DNA from: Ereboglobus luteus
GTDB lineage: Bacteria; Verrucomicrobiota; Verrucomicrobiia; Opitutales; Opitutaceae
Direction: 5' to 3'
DNA length: 64,000 nucleotides
Assembly (NCBI RefSeq): GCF_003096195.1
Contig: NZ_CP023004.1
Coordinates: 1,282,501 to 1,346,500, forward strand
In this document: positions 54,382-63,461 of the stretch, piece by piece
Position numbering within the stretch: position 1 is the stretch's first letter
Layout of the letters: each line of letters opens with the position of its first letter
Made by a program: the position numbers and the translations under genes
The notes under the pieces: generated by a model
The model's input: the letters and a program-made list of their open reading frames with translations, nothing else
Told to the model about the DNA's origin: nothing
Databases searched by the model: none

Positions 54382-54416
54382 AAACAGCCATGTCATCATG
54401 GCCGCTGTTTTTCGGC

Positions 54417-55871
54417 TTACTTCTTTTTCGGTTTTGCGTCGGCAAGCCGTTGGGTCGCGGCTTTCACATCGTCGTTGGCGGCGTTTTTGCGAAGGTAATC
54501 CAGCGCCGGGGACTTCGCGCCGACGCGTTCCATCAATGTGATGAGCGTTGTTTGCGCGAGCAGCCGCTCGTGGTCGTCGGCAGCCTCCTTTGAAATCGAG
54601 ACAAGTGCGTCAACCGCAAGAGAGCTTTTCCAAGCCCCCAGCGTTTTGATGGCGTCGCTTTTCAAATTCTCCGCATGGGCGCGTTTGCACAGCGCGATGG
54701 CGTTTTCACTGTCATGCAAGGGGGCGAAGCGCAGCCAGAAGGCTTTTGCGGGCGCGGCGGTTTGCGCGTAGGCGTTTTCCACCGCGGCGAACATCGCCGG
54801 CGTGAACACGGCTTGCGATATGCGCATGAGAGAGCGCTGCATCGCGGTGCGCAGCGGTGCGTTCGTTTCGACGGGAAGGCGGCGGGCGATTTCGCAGAAA
54901 ACATATTCGTCGGCGAGGGATTCGCAGACTTTCAGCATGGCGCGTTTTTCGTCCGCGTTTGCCGAGTCGTAACCGGCGAGAAACTTGCGCCCGAAATGCG
55001 ACAAATCCATCAGCGCGAGCGCGGATGCCGCCAGCTTTGACACGGACGAATCCTGCGATCCGAGCGCGCCGGCCAGCACATCCGCGCGCGAGGGCAAGGG
55101 GGCTTGCGCCAGGTAAATCGCCATCTGCGCCGCCTGTTCCTTGTCGAGCATGGGGGCGAATGACAGGAGGCGCGTGAGCGTTTGCGCGTCCTTCGTTTCT
55201 TTTGAAAAGGCGCATCCCAGCGCAAGCGCGAGTTCCGGCGTCGCGGGGTCTAGCGCCCACAAATTCATTTCATTTTTGCCGCGCGCCAGCAGCGCGTAAA
55301 CCAGCCTCGGCTTTGTCTGGTCATTGAGGTTTTCAAACGCCAGGTAGGCGGGCAGCGGTATTTCCGGGTGGTTGGCCAAGTAATCAATCAGCAGCGCCTG
55401 GTCTTGCGCGGATGCCGGCAGCGCGGACGGGATGGAAAGCTGCTTTTCCGCGATGATCGAGGTGCCGCGTTTTGTGTGCGCGAGGGCTTCCGCCAGGCGC
55501 GAGCGCACCGATTCGTCCTTTTCGGCGGCGATGATTTTTTCGAACCGCTTCGCGCCGGCTTTTTGCACGCCGACGGCCTGGACTAGTTGCGCGAGCATCA
55601 TCCGGTAGCGCGGAGTGCCCTTCCCTCCCGCAAGCTCGTCGAGCAGCGCCTTCTCCATGCGCGCGCAAAAATCCTTGTCGTTGTTGTGATAATACACGGC
55701 AAAAACCAAATCGTTGATGGCCTTTGTTTCGGTTTCGCCGGAGCCAAAATCGCATTGCTGGAGCTGCCGCACTTGCGCCATGTCGGGGGCGGGATACAGC
55801 GGTTGCGACTGCGCATGGCAAACGCATGTGACCGCCAGCAATAGTATCAAGGGTGTGATGATTTTTTTCAT
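54417..55871 (-). CDS. Exported HEAT-repeat-like protein
   Basis: 484 residues. Signal peptide MKKIITPLILLLAVTCVCHAQ. The rest is a chain of paired helices of about 35-40 residues, in the style of HEAT repeats (LLDELAGGKGTPRYRMMLAQL, KLAASALALMDLSHFGRKFL, AIALCKRAHAENLKSDAIKTLG), with a lysine-rich end (AKPKKK). It sits 62 bases behind the Gfo/Idh/MocA gene on the same strand, probably one operon. Probably a periplasmic scaffold; substrate unknown. Confidence 0.8.
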   Translation of the reverse strand: MKKIITPLILLLAVTCVCHAQSQPLYPAPDMAQVRQLQQCDFGSGETETKAINDLVFAVYYHNNDKDFCARMEKALLDELAGGKGTPRYRMMLAQLVQAVGVQKAGAKRFEKIIAAEKDESVRSRLAEALAHTKRGTSIIAEKQLSIPSALPASAQDQALLIDYLANHPEIPLPAYLAFENLNDQTKPRLVYALLARGKNEMNLWALDPATPELALALGCAFSKETKDAQTLTRLLSFAPMLDKEQAAQMAIYLAQAPLPSRADVLAGALGSQDSSVSKLAASALALMDLSHFGRKFLAGYDSANADEKRAMLKVCESLADEYVFCEIARRLPVETNAPLRTAMQRSLMRISQAVFTPAMFAAVENAYAQTAAPAKAFWLRFAPLHDSENAIALCKRAHAENLKSDAIKTLGAWKSSLAVDALVSISKEAADDHERLLAQTTLITLMERVGAKSPALDYLRKNAANDDVKAATQRLADAKPKKK

Positions 55872-55933
55872 AAAATATTATTACATTTAATTGTATTACA
55901 ATTTCGGGTGCGCGGGATCGGAAGCCGGGCTCC

Positions 55934-57298
55934 TTAGATCTTCGCCCATTCGCCCCTGTTTTCACGCCACAGGAAACGATTCGCCACCTCGTCGCCGACA
56001 AAACTCCGCGTGCGCCAGTCCCATTCGAGGCTGCGTCCGAGCTGGTGCGCGATGTTGCCGATGAGGCACATGTTGCAACTCGACTGGCCGACCTCCGGCG
56101 GGCAGATCGTCGGGCGGCCCGTGAGCACCGCGTCGATGAAGTTACGCCGGTGGTCGTTGGACACTTGCACGGGATTGTTTCCGTCGCCGAAACGCACATT
56201 GCGAAGCGACGGTTTATTCACCCAAAACCGGCCGCCGCGCGCGCAGGACGCCGTGGCCTCGGTGCCCACGAACGTGACCATGGTCGCCCTGCCGGAATCG
56301 CGCTTCACTTCGTCGGGACATCCGTAACGAACCTTCGTGCCGTTGGCGAATGTGTAGGAAATGTGCTTTGTGTCCGCCGGCATTTTCGGGTTCGGGCTTG
56401 GGAAAACCTCGACGTATTTCGGCCCCTTGCCATCGAGCCCGAGCCCCCAGAGCGCGATGTCGAAATGGTGCGCGCCCCAGTCGGCCTGCAAACCGTTGCC
56501 ATACTCAATGTGCCAGCGCCATTCGCCCCAGGGATAACCGTAGGGTTTCGGTGGCGTGCCACCCATCAACGGCGGCAAAAAGCGCGATGTGTAGGGCCGC
56601 ATGACCGCCGGCCCGACCCACATTTCCCAGTCCATGCCCGCGGGCAGTTTCTCCTCCGGCCAGTTGTAATCCGTCGGATACCAGCGTCCGAAATCGCACC
56701 ACACCTCCTTGATGTCGCCGAGCATTCCCGTGCGGGCAAGCTGCACCGCCCGGCGGAATCCCGACTCGCTCCGCTGTTGCGAGCCTGTTTGGAAAACAAC
56801 GCCGTTTGCGCGCACCGCGTCCACGACGCGCTGGCCTTCCTCGATCGTGAAGGTCATCGGCTTTTCGCAATAGATCGCCTTGCCCGCGCGCGCCGCGAGG
56901 ATCGACATGATCGCGTGCCAGTGGTCGGGTGTCGCGATAATCACCGCGTCGATCGAGGGGTTCGCGAGGAGCGCCCGGAAGTCCTTGTAACCCGCCACGC
57001 TGATTTTTTCCCCGTATGTCTGCTCATATTTCGAGGCGATGTTTTTCTTTTCGTAGGCAATGCGCTCGTCGTCGACATCGCAAACGGCGGTGATCCGGCA
57101 GCGCTCGTCATTGATAAAGGACCTTATGTGCGAGGACGCCATCCGCCCCAGTCCGATGACGCCCACGTTGACCAGCGAATTGCGCGAGGATGCCCGTGCT
57201 AACACGGCCCGCGGGAGCAACAGAGCCCCGCCCGCGGCCACCGCCGCTTGTTTTAGGAAATCACGGCGTGTCGCCAGTGTGTGTCGAGGTGTTTTCAT
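55934..57298 (-). CDS. Tat-exported Gfo/Idh/MocA family oxidoreductase
   Basis: 454 residues. The N-terminal twin-arginine signal is TRRDFLKQAAVAAGGALLLP. An NAD(P)-binding domain follows with NVGVIGLGRMASSHIRS, then EKPMTF (the EKP motif of the family) and the C-terminal alpha/beta domain with HHFDIALWGLG. Such secreted members are frequent in Verrucomicrobiota and Planctomycetota and act on sugars or sugar derivatives. The HEAT-repeat gene follows immediately and may interact with it. Confidence 0.92.
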   Translation of the reverse strand: MKTPRHTLATRRDFLKQAAVAAGGALLLPRAVLARASSRNSLVNVGVIGLGRMASSHIRSFINDERCRITAVCDVDDERIAYEKKNIASKYEQTYGEKISVAGYKDFRALLANPSIDAVIIATPDHWHAIMSILAARAGKAIYCEKPMTFTIEEGQRVVDAVRANGVVFQTGSQQRSESGFRRAVQLARTGMLGDIKEVWCDFGRWYPTDYNWPEEKLPAGMDWEMWVGPAVMRPYTSRFLPPLMGGTPPKPYGYPWGEWRWHIEYGNGLQADWGAHHFDIALWGLGLDGKGPKYVEVFPSPNPKMPADTKHISYTFANGTKVRYGCPDEVKRDSGRATMVTFVGTEATASCARGGRFWVNKPSLRNVRFGDGNNPVQVSNDHRRNFIDAVLTGRPTICPPEVGQSSCNMCLIGNIAHQLGRSLEWDWRTRSFVGDEVANRFLWRENRGEWAKI

Positions 57299-57438
57299 AA
57301 GATAATTGGGTTTTGAGTTAAAAATTGCGCGCGCAGTCCGGGCATTTGGGGCAATTCATTGATGGCATTATTTTCATGCATGGAGTCAATTATGAAGACT
57401 CGCCGGAGTGAAACGCGTTCGCCTTTCAACGCCGCCCC

Positions 57439-57550
57439 GCAAAATAAAAGTGGAAGCATTCGCCCCGGGGGCTTTTATTTCGCGCCATGCCATCGAAACC
57501 CATTCCCGGATCGACCGGCGAAGTGCTCACCTGCCTGCCTTCGCCCTACA
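57439..57550. repeat. Copy B of a duplicated hairpin plus start-codon module
   Basis: Resembles 52601-52715. A 9-bp perfect stem (57442-57450 with 57472-57480) is followed by the shared translation start of the DUF5069 protein (MPSKPIPGSTGEVLT). Confidence 0.85.
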
Positions 57551-57948
57551 TTCCCCATGCCGCAACCGGGCTGCTTTACCTGCCGCGCTTCATCGCCAAG
57601 TGCAAATACGTGAAAACCCACGGCGCCCTGCCCGCCAGCTACGCTAAAAACTACAAGCGCGGGCTCGACCGTTTTCTCTGCCTCCATCTCGGCGTGGATC
57701 CGTCCGCGGTCGAGGAAATCGTGCACACCTCGACCGACGACGCCGAAATCGACAGCCGCTTGCTCGAACTTTTCCCAAAGGACACACGCACCGCAAAATG
57801 GAACCGCGACCTTGTGCAAAAAGGCATGACTGACGCCGGGCGGGATTTTTTGCGCGACGCGCTCACCGCAATGGGCTGCGCCGACCGTGCCGGCGAAATC
57901 AAAAGCGTGCCCGACCTGATCGATTTCGACGAAGGCCGGATCGAATAA
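57487..57948 (+). CDS. DUF5069 domain protein
   Basis: 153 residues. DUF5069 features are the early SPYIP...GLLYLPRFIAKCKYVKTHGALPASYAKNYKRGLDRFLCLHLGV region and the C-terminal RDALTAMGCADRAG. The family is common in Verrucomicrobiota and its function is unknown. No signal peptide or membrane segment is seen, so it is probably cytoplasmic. The start is preceded by a hairpin module duplicated at 52.6 kb. It stands alone, with about 210 bases before the DUF362 gene. Confidence 0.85.
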   Translation: MPSKPIPGSTGEVLTCLPSPYIPHAATGLLYLPRFIAKCKYVKTHGALPASYAKNYKRGLDRFLCLHLGVDPSAVEEIVHTSTDDAEIDSRLLELFPKDTRTAKWNRDLVQKGMTDAGRDFLRDALTAMGCADRAGEIKSVPDLIDFDEGRIE

Positions 57949-58162
57949 GCCGCCGTCACTCGCAGGGGTGCTGTTTGCGGCGGGTCATTTGAATTCCGCC
58001 GACTCTCCAAAAAATTCGAGCAAGATTGCGACATTCGCAGCAAGATCGCGGGCGAAATAATCACGCGGCGTGATATTATTCGGCGTTCGTGAACATGCAG
58101 GCGCGCCAGTGCTCCGCGCGCGCGCGGCAATGTCGCGCCTCAAAATATAAACCGATAATATA

Positions 58163-59161
58163 ATGAAAAAGGATAAATTGATTTTAATGGCTGCCTTGGT
58201 TTCCGCTTCGCTTCTTTTCTCCGCCTGCTCCGAAAACTCCGGCACCGGCACGGTTAACAAGACCGCCGCCAAAACCGCCGGGAAAAGCGAGAAGGCGAGG
58301 GTTTATTATACATCGGAAATCAGCTCGCAAAGTTTGATAGCGATATACAAGGAGCTCGGCCGCGAGGCCAGGGGCAATGTGGCGGTCAAGCTGAGCATGG
58401 GCGAACCCGGGGGAAACAATTACCTCAAGCCCGCGCTTGTCGGGGATTTTGTCCGGCTAGTGAACGGCACGTTTATCGACGCGAACACCGCTTACGGGGG
58501 ACGCCGCTCCACCACGGAGCAACACTTGCAAACCGCCCGGGATCACGGTTTCGCGGCAATCGCCCCGGTGGATATTCTCGACGCCGAGGGCGAAATCGAC
58601 CTGCCCGTGGTCGGCGGCAAACACTTGAAGCGCGATGTCGTGGGTTCGCATTTTACGAAATATGATTTTGTCGTGAACCTGTCGCACTTCAAGGGCCACG
58701 CGATGGGCGGGTTCGGCGGCGCACTCAAAAACATGTCGATCGGCATTGCTTCCGTGTCGGGCAAGTGCCTCATCCACACGGCGGGCGCGAGCAGCACGAA
58801 CGCGTTTGAGAAGGTCGAGCAAAACCATTTTCTCGAATCGATGGCCGAGGCGGCCAAGGCCATCGCCGACCATTGCGGCGAAAATATTATTTATATAAGC
58901 GTGGTGAACAATCTCTCCGTCGATTGCGACTGTGACGCCAGTCCGGAGGACCCCAAGATGGGCGACATCGGCATCCTCGCCTCGCTCGATCCGGTGGCGC
59001 TCGACAAGGCGTGTGTCGACCTCGTGTATGCGTCCAAGGATCACGGGAAAATACACCTGATCGAGCGCATGGAGTCGCGCAACGGCATCCGCATTGTCGA
59101 GCACGCCGAGCAGATCGGCATGGGCACGACCAATTACGAACTCGTAAACTTGAACCGGTAA
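58163..59161 (+). CDS. DUF362 domain lipoprotein
   Basis: 332 residues. A lipoprotein signal peptide (LVSASLLFSAC) is followed by the DUF362 core: ARVYYTSEISSQSLI, GNVAVKLSMGEPGGNNYLKP, then HFTKYDFVVNLSHFKGHAMGGFGGALKNMSIG and the Cys pair CDCDASPEDPK. The usual family members are cytoplasmic and often have two 4Fe-4S motifs; here no ferredoxin motif remains, and the protein is exported, so it is an unusual variant. It precedes the TonB receptor gene on the same strand, with a palindromic element of about 90 bases between them. Confidence 0.85.
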   Translation: MKKDKLILMAALVSASLLFSACSENSGTGTVNKTAAKTAGKSEKARVYYTSEISSQSLIAIYKELGREARGNVAVKLSMGEPGGNNYLKPALVGDFVRLVNGTFIDANTAYGGRRSTTEQHLQTARDHGFAAIAPVDILDAEGEIDLPVVGGKHLKRDVVGSHFTKYDFVVNLSHFKGHAMGGFGGALKNMSIGIASVSGKCLIHTAGASSTNAFEKVEQNHFLESMAEAAKAIADHCGENIIYISVVNNLSVDCDCDASPEDPKMGDIGILASLDPVALDKACVDLVYASKDHGKIHLIERMESRNGIRIVEHAEQIGMGTTNYELVNLNR

Positions 59162-59189
59162 GGATTCGCCGAAACGAATTACGCCTGCG

Positions 59190-59277
59190 CCCGGGAGCGC
59201 GGGCATCTTGCCCGCCGGTTTGAAGGTCTGTGCGGCGCGGCGCGGCGTCTTGCGGGCAGGATGCCCGCGTTCCCGGG
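59190..59277. repeat. Palindromic REP-like element between DUF362 and TonB receptor genes
   Basis: 26-base arms 59190-59215 and 59252-59277 are imperfect reverse complements (about two mismatches), each holding a small hairpin GCGGGC...GCCCGC. The same hairpin core occurs three times near 63.7 kb. It would act as a terminator or mRNA end for the DUF362 gene. Confidence 0.85.
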
Positions 59278-59434
59278 TGCAAGGTGCGCCCCTGCAAGAT
59301 GAAACGCGTTGACAAGCATGCTGAACTCCCGAAACAGGAGCGCGATTTTTTCCTTGGCGCCAATCTATGCCGGCAATCCCGGCCCGGATTTCGCGTCCCA
59401 TTTGTTTTTATATTAATATTTAATAACATTCTTC

Positions 59435-61618
59435 ATGATTAATTATATTGTGACAACCCGGTGTCGTTCCTTTCAGTGCTCCCGCAGAATTATTATTATA
59501 TTTTCCGCAATAACATTAATGGCGGGCGCCGGTTTTGCGCAGCAGCGGGCGGATGATATTGTCACATTGCCCGGGGTTTCGGTTGACGCGGCGCGGCTGC
59601 CGGTGGCGCAGGCGTTGCGGGAAACGAGACAGGTTCCCGGCGGCGCGGGCGTGGTGGACGCGGCGGCGTTGCGCGGCGGGCGGCTCAATAGCCCCGCCGA
59701 CCTTTTCTCGCTTCAACCGGGCGTGCTCGTGATGACGGCGTTTGGCGGGATCGATCATCCGCGCCTGAGCATTCGCGGCGCGAGCATCCAGCGTGGCGGC
59801 GATCCGAGCGCGGGGCGCGGCATTTTGTTTTTGCAGGACGGGTTTCCGGTGAACTTCAGCGACGGTAGCTACGATTTTGTCGAGTTTCTCGATCCGGCGG
59901 GCATTGATCACGCCACGATTTTGCGCGGTGGAAACGCGCTCACGCTCGGCGCGACCGCGCTCGGCGGCGCCGTCGATCTGGTGTCGCCCGCGGGACGCGA
60001 TGCGTCGGGCGGCTTGGTGCGCAGCGAGGCCGGCGGGCATGGTTATGCGCGCGGGCAGCTCTCGCTTTCTGGCGGCGCAAAGGGGAGGGATTTTCATTTC
60101 GACGCCACGGGGTTCGCGCTCGACGGCTGGCGCGAATACAGCAGGCAGGAGGCGTCGCGCGCGCGGCTCAATTTCGGCATCGACCTCGGGCGCGGCTGGA
60201 GCAATCGCGTTTTTCTTTCCGCGATGCACAGTCGCGTGGAGGTGACCGGTGTGCAGACGCTCGCGCAGATCGACGCGGGCGACACCGCGGCGCTGCCCAT
60301 CGCCATCATGGCGCAGATCGGGCGCGATTCGTCGCAATACCGTTTCGGCGACCGCGTCACCGGGCCGCTCGCCGGCGGCACGCTTTCGGCGGGCGCGGGC
60401 GTCGCGTATGTGGATTTCACTTTTGCGCAGGGCGGCAATGTCACGCGTTCGCGCAACACCGACGCCAGCCTCGACGCGAAGTGGACGCGGCGCGGCGAGG
60501 TTTTCGGCGGGCTCGCAAACACGCTCACACTCGGCGCGCGCGCGCAAATCGGCCGCCGCGACCAGCAGGTGTTTCTCAACGGCAGCGGTGTCGCCCCGAA
60601 CCTCGGCGGCGTGCGCGGCCTCATGCATTCCGACAACCGACTGACCGCGGAAAACGGCACGCTCTGGATCGACAACCACCTCGGGCTCGGACGCGGTTTC
60701 ACGCTCGTCGCCACGGCGGCGGTCACACGCGCCAACCGCATCAACGAGGACCGCTTCACGGCGATTCGCGCCGCGCGGCCCGACAGCTCCGGCAGCGTTG
60801 GCACGGCGGCGTTTTTGCCGCGCCTCGCGCTGGTTTACGAGCGCAAGGATGTGCAGTTTTTCGCCAACATCACGCGCGGATTCGAGCCGCTCACATGGGA
60901 CGCGTTGCTGACGACCCGTGGCGGCACGGGCTCGGGCGAGGCGCTCATCAACGGCTCCGATCCTCGCCGCGCCGTCGCCACATCCCACTCGCCGCAACGC
61001 GCGATCACGGTCGAGGCGGGCATGCGCGCGCGCACGCGCCGCGTCGCGTGGGAGCTCACGGCGTATCGCTCGTGGATGAGCAAGGAACTGCTCCTGCTCG
61101 CGACCGACGCATCCGGCGCGGCGACCCGTTTTGGCAATGCCGACCGCACCATCCACCAGGGCGTGGAGGCCGCCGCGGGCGTTGACCTGTTGCAAACTGC
61201 GGCGCATTCGCTCATCGCGCGCGCCAGCTACACATGGAGCGATTTTTATTTCGACGGCGATCCGGTCTGGCGCGACAACGCCCTGCCCGTGATTCCGCCG
61301 CACTTCGCGCAATTCGCGCTGCGCTACCATCACGCGCGCGGCTGGTATGGCGGCGCGACGCTCACCTGGCAGCCGCGCGGGGGCTGGGCCGATTACGCGA
61401 ACACATTGCGCGCCCCCGGTTACGCGACCCTCGACTTGCGCGCGGGCTACGCGCCGTCCAAGGGTCTCGGATTTTTCCTCGATCTGCGCAATGTGCTCGA
61501 CCGCCGTCACGTCACCGGCATCAACGCCGGCGCGGGCAATCTCGGCGGCATGGACGCCGCGCGCTTTTTCCCCGGCGAACCGCGCACCCTCTACGGCGGG
61601 GCGGAATTCCGCTGGTAA
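59435..61618 (+). CDS. TonB-dependent outer-membrane receptor
   Basis: 727 residues. A signal peptide (RIIIIFSAITLMAGAGFAQ) is followed by the plug domain with the TonB-box-like VTLPGVSVDA, RLSIRGASIQRGG (RGxS plug motif) and GILFLQDGFPVNFSDGS. The remaining residues form 22-strand beta-barrel sequence ending in the aromatic TonB-receptor C terminus (LYGGAEFRW). It would import a siderophore, metal complex or glycan. The preceding gene is a lipoprotein DUF362 and the following is DUF3185, so no clear substrate. Confidence 0.92.
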   Translation: MINYIVTTRCRSFQCSRRIIIIFSAITLMAGAGFAQQRADDIVTLPGVSVDAARLPVAQALRETRQVPGGAGVVDAAALRGGRLNSPADLFSLQPGVLVMTAFGGIDHPRLSIRGASIQRGGDPSAGRGILFLQDGFPVNFSDGSYDFVEFLDPAGIDHATILRGGNALTLGATALGGAVDLVSPAGRDASGGLVRSEAGGHGYARGQLSLSGGAKGRDFHFDATGFALDGWREYSRQEASRARLNFGIDLGRGWSNRVFLSAMHSRVEVTGVQTLAQIDAGDTAALPIAIMAQIGRDSSQYRFGDRVTGPLAGGTLSAGAGVAYVDFTFAQGGNVTRSRNTDASLDAKWTRRGEVFGGLANTLTLGARAQIGRRDQQVFLNGSGVAPNLGGVRGLMHSDNRLTAENGTLWIDNHLGLGRGFTLVATAAVTRANRINEDRFTAIRAARPDSSGSVGTAAFLPRLALVYERKDVQFFANITRGFEPLTWDALLTTRGGTGSGEALINGSDPRRAVATSHSPQRAITVEAGMRARTRRVAWELTAYRSWMSKELLLLATDASGAATRFGNADRTIHQGVEAAAGVDLLQTAAHSLIARASYTWSDFYFDGDPVWRDNALPVIPPHFAQFALRYHHARGWYGGATLTWQPRGGWADYANTLRAPGYATLDLRAGYAPSKGLGFFLDLRNVLDRRHVTGINAGAGNLGGMDAARFFPGEPRTLYGGAEFRW

Positions 61619-61625
61619 AAGCGGC

Positions 61626-61653
61626 GTTGTGTGCTTTATTGCGGGCACACAAC
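61626..61653. terminator. Hairpin directly after the TonB receptor gene
   Basis: A 9-bp perfect stem (61626-61634 with 61645-61653) and 10-base loop, eight bases past the stop and 11 bases before the next ATG. No T-run; it may protect the mRNA end or regulate the next gene. Confidence 0.45.
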
Positions 61654-61664
61654 CCGAAGAATCC

Positions 61665-61895
61665 ATGAAATACATCATCGCAATCGTTCTCATCGCAATC
61701 GGCGGCTGGCTTATTTACACCGGCTATCAAAAACAGGAATCGCTCAGCGGCTCGTGGAATTCCGTGAGCAGCAAAGTCGCAAGCAGCGTGGACGGCAAAA
61801 CGCGCGTCACCAATTACACCTGGTATTACATCGGCGGCGGCGCACTGGTCGTCGTGGGACTGGGCTCGTTCGCGCTTGGGCGGAAGAAGGGGTGA
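61665..61895 (+). CDS. DUF3185 family small membrane protein
   Basis: 76 residues with two membrane helices (IIAIVLIAIGGWLIYTGYQ and YIGGGALVVVGLGSFALGRKKG) and a short polar loop. This is the DUF3185 pattern. Starts at ATG 61665, 46 bases after the receptor stop. Function unknown. Its end marks the last G+C-rich gene before the A+T-rich island. Confidence 0.8.
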   Translation: MKYIIAIVLIAIGGWLIYTGYQKQESLSGSWNSVSSKVASSVDGKTRVTNYTWYYIGGGALVVVGLGSFALGRKKG

Positions 61896-62037
61896 AAGCA
61901 TTTACGTTGTAGTCCAAGCTCCGCCGTTGACATCCAACGCAGGAGCGTAAACATACCTTGCCTGACCCCAAAAGGATCATTTTGATCTAACAACACTGTT
62001 CTACAAAAGAGAGAGTATTAATCCGATATATAATCCT

Positions 62038-62265
62038 ATGAAAAAGATAGCATTGATAGAAGTCATGCTAGATGACGATGTTCCCGAGTATATGGACGGC
62101 ATTTTACGCATTGGTTCTGTTATCTCGAAAAATGAGAATGATGATGAGATTAAAGACCACCAAGAACTTGTTAATAATAATGAGTTTCATTCCAAAGATG
62201 AAATCATTCGTTACATAGCAAAGAAACTGAAGGTCGAAGAAACTATTGTTCAAATCATAGAATAA
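62038..62265 (+). CDS. Small A+T-rich hypothetical protein
   Basis: 75 residues, acidic, no membrane segment (MKKIALIEVMLDDDVPEYMDGILRIG, KDHQELVNNNEFHSKDEIIRYIAKKLKVEETIVQIIE). Codon use is A+T-rich, sharply different from all genes to the left, which points to recent acquisition with its neighbour. It ends 107 bases before the winged-helix/TIR-like gene. It may be a partner or inhibitor of that protein, which is inference only. Confidence 0.6.
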   Translation: MKKIALIEVMLDDDVPEYMDGILRIGSVISKNENDDEIKDHQELVNNNEFHSKDEIIRYIAKKLKVEETIVQIIE

Positions 62266-62372
62266 GAAAAAAGACCTCGAACTCGGTGCCAAAGCTGACA
62301 CGAATGGACGTATGGTCAGCTATTTGACCCCGTAGCCCGCGTGCCCCAGATCCATCTTAAACATTTAACTCT

Positions 62373-63461
62373 ATGAGTGAAGACATTACTGAAAAACCAG
62401 CGTCCAAAGTTAGGGTAGAAAAAAAAAGCTCCAAGCCCGCGAAAAAGAGAATTCAGAAGGAATCTTCCGGCAACGCCGCCTATCCACGCCATAGTCTTGC
62501 TAAAGTTTTGCGCGTTCCTGAGGCTATGCTTGCTCAAAATGCGGGCAAGAACTGCACCGAGAAGGAAGCAGCTAAATTTGTCGGCGTTGGTTACGGAGGT
62601 CCATTCCGACTTGAGATTAGTTCCTGCTTGAAATTTGGCCTACTCGACAGGCCTTCATCGGGCACTCTCGCGATTACCGATTTGGCTCGGCGTGCTCTGC
62701 GGCCACAAAACCCCAGCGACGATATAAAAGCTTTACAGGAGGCTGTTTTGAAAGCACCTCAAATATCGGAGGTATACGAGCATTATCGAGGTGAAAATCT
62801 CCCAGATAAAAAATTCTTTGAAAACGCGCTTATAGACAAGTTCAAAGTCCCTCTCGATAAAATAGCCGATTTTATCAACATTTTTGAACAATCTCTTGAA
62901 AAAGCGAAGCTTATTCAGAAGATTGATGATCGAACTAGGGTAATTGACGTCACCGAATCTATTCCAGGACAGCAAGAAGAGGTGCGTCTCAAAAAAATCG
63001 GGAAAGATGTCAAAGTCGCATCCGATGACTCTTGCTTTGTGATGATGCCATTTGCTGATCCAATCGGTTCATATTACGAGAAAATCTACGAACCGGCTAT
63101 ACTCAAGGCAGGATTAAATCCTGTTCGCGCAGATAATGAAATTTTTGGCACTGGGAAGATTATGGATCAAATTTGGAGTGGCATTTATGCCGCCCGCATA
63201 TTGGTGGCTGAATTGACAAGCAGAAATCCCAACGTTTTCTATGAGCTTGGACTCGCTCACGCACTACGCAAACCCGTTGTTCTTGTATCGGCAACTGAGG
63301 CTGATGTGCCTTTTGACCTCAAACACATTCGTGTAATCTATTATGAAATGACCGATCCATTTTGGGGACAAAAATTAATGGATAAAGTGTCGGAAAACAT
63401 TCTTTCCGCTCTCAAAAATCCAGAGGAGGCAATTCTTCCTAGGGTTCTTGAGAATAAATAA
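62373..63461 (+). CDS. Winged-helix plus TIR/deoxyribosyltransferase-like protein, putative defence effector
   Basis: 362 residues, A+T-rich. After a Lys-rich start come two winged-helix-like parts (YPRHSLAKVLRVPEAMLAQNAG, TEKEAAKFVGVGYGGPFRLEISSCLKFGLL, LAITDLARRALRP, then LPDKKFFENALIDKFKVP). The C-terminal domain starts with CFVMMPFADPIGSYYEKIY near residue 220 and contains AELTSRNPNVFYELGLAHALRKPVVLVS. The pattern belongs to the TIR and nucleoside-deoxyribosyltransferase-like fold, in which a conserved Glu (FYELG) cleaves N-glycosidic bonds of NAD or nucleotides. Such architectures are typical of abortive-infection effectors. Substrate and trigger are unknown. Confidence 0.75.
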   Translation: MSEDITEKPASKVRVEKKSSKPAKKRIQKESSGNAAYPRHSLAKVLRVPEAMLAQNAGKNCTEKEAAKFVGVGYGGPFRLEISSCLKFGLLDRPSSGTLAITDLARRALRPQNPSDDIKALQEAVLKAPQISEVYEHYRGENLPDKKFFENALIDKFKVPLDKIADFINIFEQSLEKAKLIQKIDDRTRVIDVTESIPGQQEEVRLKKIGKDVKVASDDSCFVMMPFADPIGSYYEKIYEPAILKAGLNPVRADNEIFGTGKIMDQIWSGIYAARILVAELTSRNPNVFYELGLAHALRKPVVLVSATEADVPFDLKHIRVIYYEMTDPFWGQKLMDKVSENILSALKNPEEAILPRVLENK

